Below are positions 60,698-64,000 of a DNA stretch of 64,000 bases, piece by piece (position 1 is the stretch's first letter; each line of letters opens with the position of its first letter). The position numbers were made by a program, and so were the translations under genes. The stretch covers positions 4,365,001 through 4,429,000 of the forward strand of contig BTPP01000001.1 of NCBI GenBank assembly GCA_037102815.1, in the 5' to 3' direction. Below the pieces are notes generated by a model. That model was not told the DNA's origin, ran no database searches, and worked only from the letters and a program-made list of their open reading frames with translations. The stretch is from Neurospora intermedia. Lineage: Eukaryota; Ascomycota; Sordariomycetes; Sordariales; Sordariaceae.

Positions 60698-62520
60698 TAT
60701 AACCTCCCTTTATATTTATTCTATTATTTAAATACTAAATTAAACCTTCGATAGATTTAGAAAGTTACCCTCCTTAGGTAAGCGGTATACCCTCCTCCTT
60801 ATCTTATAATCTAGATTGGCCGCCTTTTCTCTATTTTACCGGTTATATTCTTAAATTTTATTATTTATTAATATAACTTCGTAAATTATAGTCTTAATAG
60901 AGGGTAGTCCGCTTCGTATAGGTAAACTAAATTAGTAGGAATATTTATCTTTAATATAGTAAATTATTTTAATAGCTTTAAAAAAGCAGTCCTCCTTAGG
61001 GAGTATTAAAGGGAGGGTAGGGTTGGGTTTCTTAGGTTATTTTACTTAGATTTGTAATAGTACTCTCGAACGGTTTAGTGGCTATATTCTAATATCGTTA
61101 AACCTATTATAAATATTATATTTAGTTATATTATTATTAAGGATACCCTTGAGTTCTTTGACGAAGGTTGCCCGGTTGAAGGTATATTCGTTGCGTTAGA
61201 TAAAGGACTTCAAAACCTTCTAATAATAGGATTTTAATAACGAGAATACCCTAACGTTAAGCGGTTGTATTATATATATAAAATGGGGGGGTAAATTTAT
61301 TATTATAATATCGAACGTTTTAGTATATTATTAAACCTTTATATTATAATAGTTACTAAACCCGTCGATAATAAATATACGATAAATACGCTTAGTACTA
61401 AGGATATTTTTAAGCCTAATTCCCTTAATTAGATTTGGGATTTTATAATTAAGGTAATTATATTTATATTAGTTACCACCGAACTAATCTCTAAAAAAGA
61501 ACCCCTCCTTCTCCCTTAGTTCGAAGTAATTGTTGTCTTTTAATTTCTTAAATATTAGCGAGAGGTAGAAGAAATAGTAGTTGAAATACTTCAATTAATT
61601 AAGAGTAAGGTTGGTATTCGAAAAGCCTATTAGTAATTTAGTAAAGCGGACGCTATTATTAAAATTATTATAAATAAACTCTTCTATTAGGTCGGTCTTA
61701 AAAATTATATAGATAGGAATAATATTGGCCGTAGTACTTATATTAGTAATAAAGGTAGTAAATTTGTAATTAGTAATATTATTAATCTTTAGCTATTAAA
61801 TTGAAGTAAGAAAAAACGGTTAGTATTTATCCCTATACTAAATTACTAGTAAAGTAATATTAAAATAGGTCTTAGACTTTTTATTAATTTACTTTAATAT
61901 TTAGTAAATCTTTAAGTATAATAATTCTAATACGCCCGCCCGCTATACAACCGATTTTAATACCTATTTTATTACTATTCTATATATTTCCTTTAGCTAT
62001 TTTATATTTATTAAGTACTTCCTTATATTTATTAAACTACTTATTAATAAAGTCTTTATTCAACTCCTAGAACCTCCTTTTAATATTAATAGTGTAGTAA
62101 ATTGTAAGTTTTAGCTTTGAGTAGTCTTTTATAAACCGAATTAACTACTAGCTATTATAATTAACCGGCGTACCCCGCAATAAATATAGTCGATTTGCGG
62201 CCGATATAATTATTTCGTATAATATAGGGAATCTCCTTTAGAAGTAGAATATTACGTACAATACAATCGCATCTTCTTTAGCGTCTATTAATATACGGGG
62301 ATACCCTTTCGGCCGCTATAATACGGCGGGCTTCTTAAGTTCGCACAAGGATTTAATGTAATAAGCGATAGATATACGGGATTCGTTAGTGACGGTAGTA
62401 ATGTTTTTAATAGTAGGCGGCTTTATTGCTCTACCTCTAAGGGATTTAAATCGATATTAGGTATTAAAATATATACGGGCGTTATAGTAATTAGCGGGTA
62501 TTGCGCCTAATTCATTGAAG
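60698..62520 (-). pseudogene. Element C transposase relic, main part (pogo/Fot1 DDE)
   Basis: Read on the minus strand, this AT-rich stretch keeps the outline of a pogo-type transposase. A helix-turn-helix/CENP-B-like region lies near 62,480-62,150 (KPPTIKNITTV, then DAKEDAIVLYVIF). The DDE core lies near 61,420-61,030, with IDGFSNYYN and then LPPHFIYIIQPLN, where the family usually has His and Asp. RNEYTFNRATFVKELK and SRVLLQI follow. Several His-to-Tyr and Asp-to-Asn changes and in-frame TAA/TAG codons are all explained by C-to-T/G-to-A mutation. It continues beyond element A at 45312. No functional product is possible. Confidence 0.75.
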
Positions 62521-62737
62521 TGCTTATCAAAGTCTACGGGTATTATATTTAACGGTTAGTATGGTAATTACTCTATTAATCTATGGATATATAGACTGCT
62601 TACTATTTTATAGCTTTACGTAATAAATTGTACGAGTTGGGATACGGTTTGGTGGCGGAGGCGGTTGCCGATTTTACGATGCAAATGAGCGATTTTATAG
62701 GGCGTTAATAGTCAAATCTGTATAGTACCAACCGGGC

Positions 62738-62829
62738 TTGTCCCAGATTAAAAAGCTGTCCCACAATTCCCCAACCCCCTACTTAACGAGTAGGGGGGTT
62801 AAAAGCCTTGGCGCCCAGAACCCCCCAAG
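62738..62829 (-). repeat. Right terminal inverted repeat of element C (92 bp)
   Basis: Reverse complement of the left repeat without a mismatch, followed by the TA target duplication at 62830-62831 and then normal-composition flank. Confidence 0.95.
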
Positions 62830-64000
62830 TAGGAACGAGCAAATCGCAAGCATTTTGGAACCGATGGCAATCCTGGTCTGGCGCTGAGCGAGATATCAAA
62901 GGGCTAAAATGTAACGCCAAAACGTTGACCTGTCCATGAGGAGAGGGAGGGGCTCGAATCTGAACGAGGGAAACCGCCCGTGGTTCTCATTCCGTATATT
63001 TTGCCATCCAAGCGACCACTTGACGCCTGCCCTTGACCGGCAGGGGATTGCCTCCCGATAATGGTGCGGGGATGCACGACGCAGTGCACTGCACCTCCAA
63101 CCCTTGTTGCCCTGCTGGTCAACCAACATCACTACGCATTCGACGCGAGTATGCTTCGCATTACATACATGTGTCCCTGTGCTGCTTCCCCAGCTACTTG
63201 CCTCTCGAGCCTCTTCTTTGACCTCATCACTGCCGATGCTTTTACAATGGTTTCCGCGTCAATATCAGCGCAACAGAAAGTACCCTTAGTGTTGGGGCTA
63301 CCGAGTTATGATGCGCCTCTATACACACCAATGCGCCTGACAAGTCTCGCTCGGGAGATGGGCAGATGGTCGATTCCCTGGAGGAGTTGTGGAACACGAG
63401 ATTTTCTATCCCTATCCCGAACCCCATCCTCGTCATGTTGGACAAAAGCAACCATTCCCGATACCCTTCCTCGCCTTCTTCCCCTATCTGCTTCCCTTTG
63501 GTGACATTCACACCCCTGTTTTTGAGTGGCACACAGAGGCCCCGGCTCCTGAGTGGTCTCGTTTTGCCAGTTTTCTGGGTCTGCTGAACAAACTGTTCAC
63601 TGCGCAGCGCCGGGGTCCAGGAAGGGACAACAGACGAGAATGGTCTCCTGGAGAGCATGTTGTGTACTGTAAGGTACAGGAGGGTTGTTGTTCGTCCATC
63701 GACCCTCGGTGGAAAATATGCGGTACGAGTGCGGCATCAGTTTCCTGTGTTGGCAGAGGCAATACTCTCCGAGCACTGTAGCGATCACTGAGACCGGGCC
63801 GACGGTATTAACATATTTGGCATGCGAGTATACCTCTATTGATACGCCCAGGAGACGAGAGCAAGCAGAGTCGTTAACATTGACTGGCGGGCCTGGCTCA
63901 CGGAAGATCATCCTGCTTGTGATGGAAGGGTCCATGATACATGCCCTGATACTGAGACTCTTTCCCTCCCGTTGATGCTGCGGCTGTTTTGGGTGTTTCG
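62830..64000. other. Normal-composition flank right of the transposon block
   Basis: GC content returns to normal at once after the TA duplication. Open frames up to 147 codons (for example 63061-63504 +) overlap one another on both strands and show no domain or splice pattern, so none is called. Together with the DNA left of 44107 this was one continuous non-coding region before the insertion. Confidence 0.5.

Larger units (their letters stand above)
44108..62829 (-). mobile_element. Element C: pogo/Fot1-like DNA transposon relic hosting two nested retrotransposons
   Basis: Both ends carry the same 92-bp sequence in inverted orientation, each flanked outside by TA (44106-44107 and 62830-62831). 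The uninterrupted target would have read CTAG. TA duplication and a DDE transposase relic with IDGFSNYYN and LPPHFIYIIQPLNVRVF place it in the Tc1/mariner superfamily, pogo/Fot1 branch, transposase on the minus strand. The total span is 18,722 bp; removing element A and one TATAA copy leaves about 3,332 bp, larger than Fot1 (about 1.9 kb). The interior is AT-rich and full of TAA/TAG stops, as expected from RIP. The element is dead. Confidence 0.85.

Noticed and set aside
60545-60754. 69-codon open frame at 60545-60754
   Set aside because: It lies mostly in the right LTR of element A and runs across the target duplication; the equivalent left LTR has no such gene.
44200-62700. CRISPR-like or centromere-like AT-rich array
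   Set aside because: The AT-richness and short TTATTA-type runs are explained by RIP of three identifiable transposons; there are no regularly spaced repeats.

Overview
This window is nuclear DNA from a filamentous ascomycete, almost certainly a Sordariaceae member and most likely a Neurospora species. Four things point there: short GT-AG introns (about 54-150 nt) with CTAAC/CTGAC branch sites, a StuA-type regulator that from recall is very close to Neurospora ASM-1, a nuclear tRNA-Asn, and an 18.7 kb block of transposon DNA carrying heavy C-to-T/G-to-A damage typical of repeat-induced point mutation (RIP).

Layout. Positions 1-32,100 are ordinary gene space. It holds the 3' part of a CHD3/Mit1-like chromatin remodeller (+), a single-finger CCCH protein (+), COP9 signalosome subunit 3 (+), a RanBPM/GID1 subunit of the GID/CTLH ubiquitin ligase (-), INO80 subunit Ies4 (-), tRNA-Asn (-), a DHA1-type MFS transporter (-), gamma-glutamyl phosphate reductase of proline synthesis (+), a coiled-coil protein I cannot name (-), and the APSES regulator asm-1 (-). 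These are housekeeping and regulatory genes with no sign of a cluster. Chromatin control appears twice (CHD remodeller, INO80) and ubiquitin-ligase control twice (CSN3, GID1).

From about 32.1 to 44.1 kb, upstream of asm-1, lies a 12 kb stretch of normal base composition in which I can support no protein gene.

Positions 44,108-62,829 are a three-level nest of dead transposons. The outer element (C) is a pogo/Fot1-like DNA transposon with 92 bp identical inverted repeats and a TA target duplication. Ty3/gypsy element A (45,313-60,697; 256 bp LTRs; TATAA duplication) is inserted in it. Ty3/gypsy element B (47,673-55,849; 243 bp LTRs; TAGCT duplication) is inserted in A. All three interiors are RIP-damaged. 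Without the inserts, C is about 3.3 kb and A about 7.2 kb. The final 1.2 kb returns to normal composition with no supported gene.

I found no clearly new biological system. The most informative material is the nested RIP-mutated transposon block, where damage falls off towards each element's outer edge.
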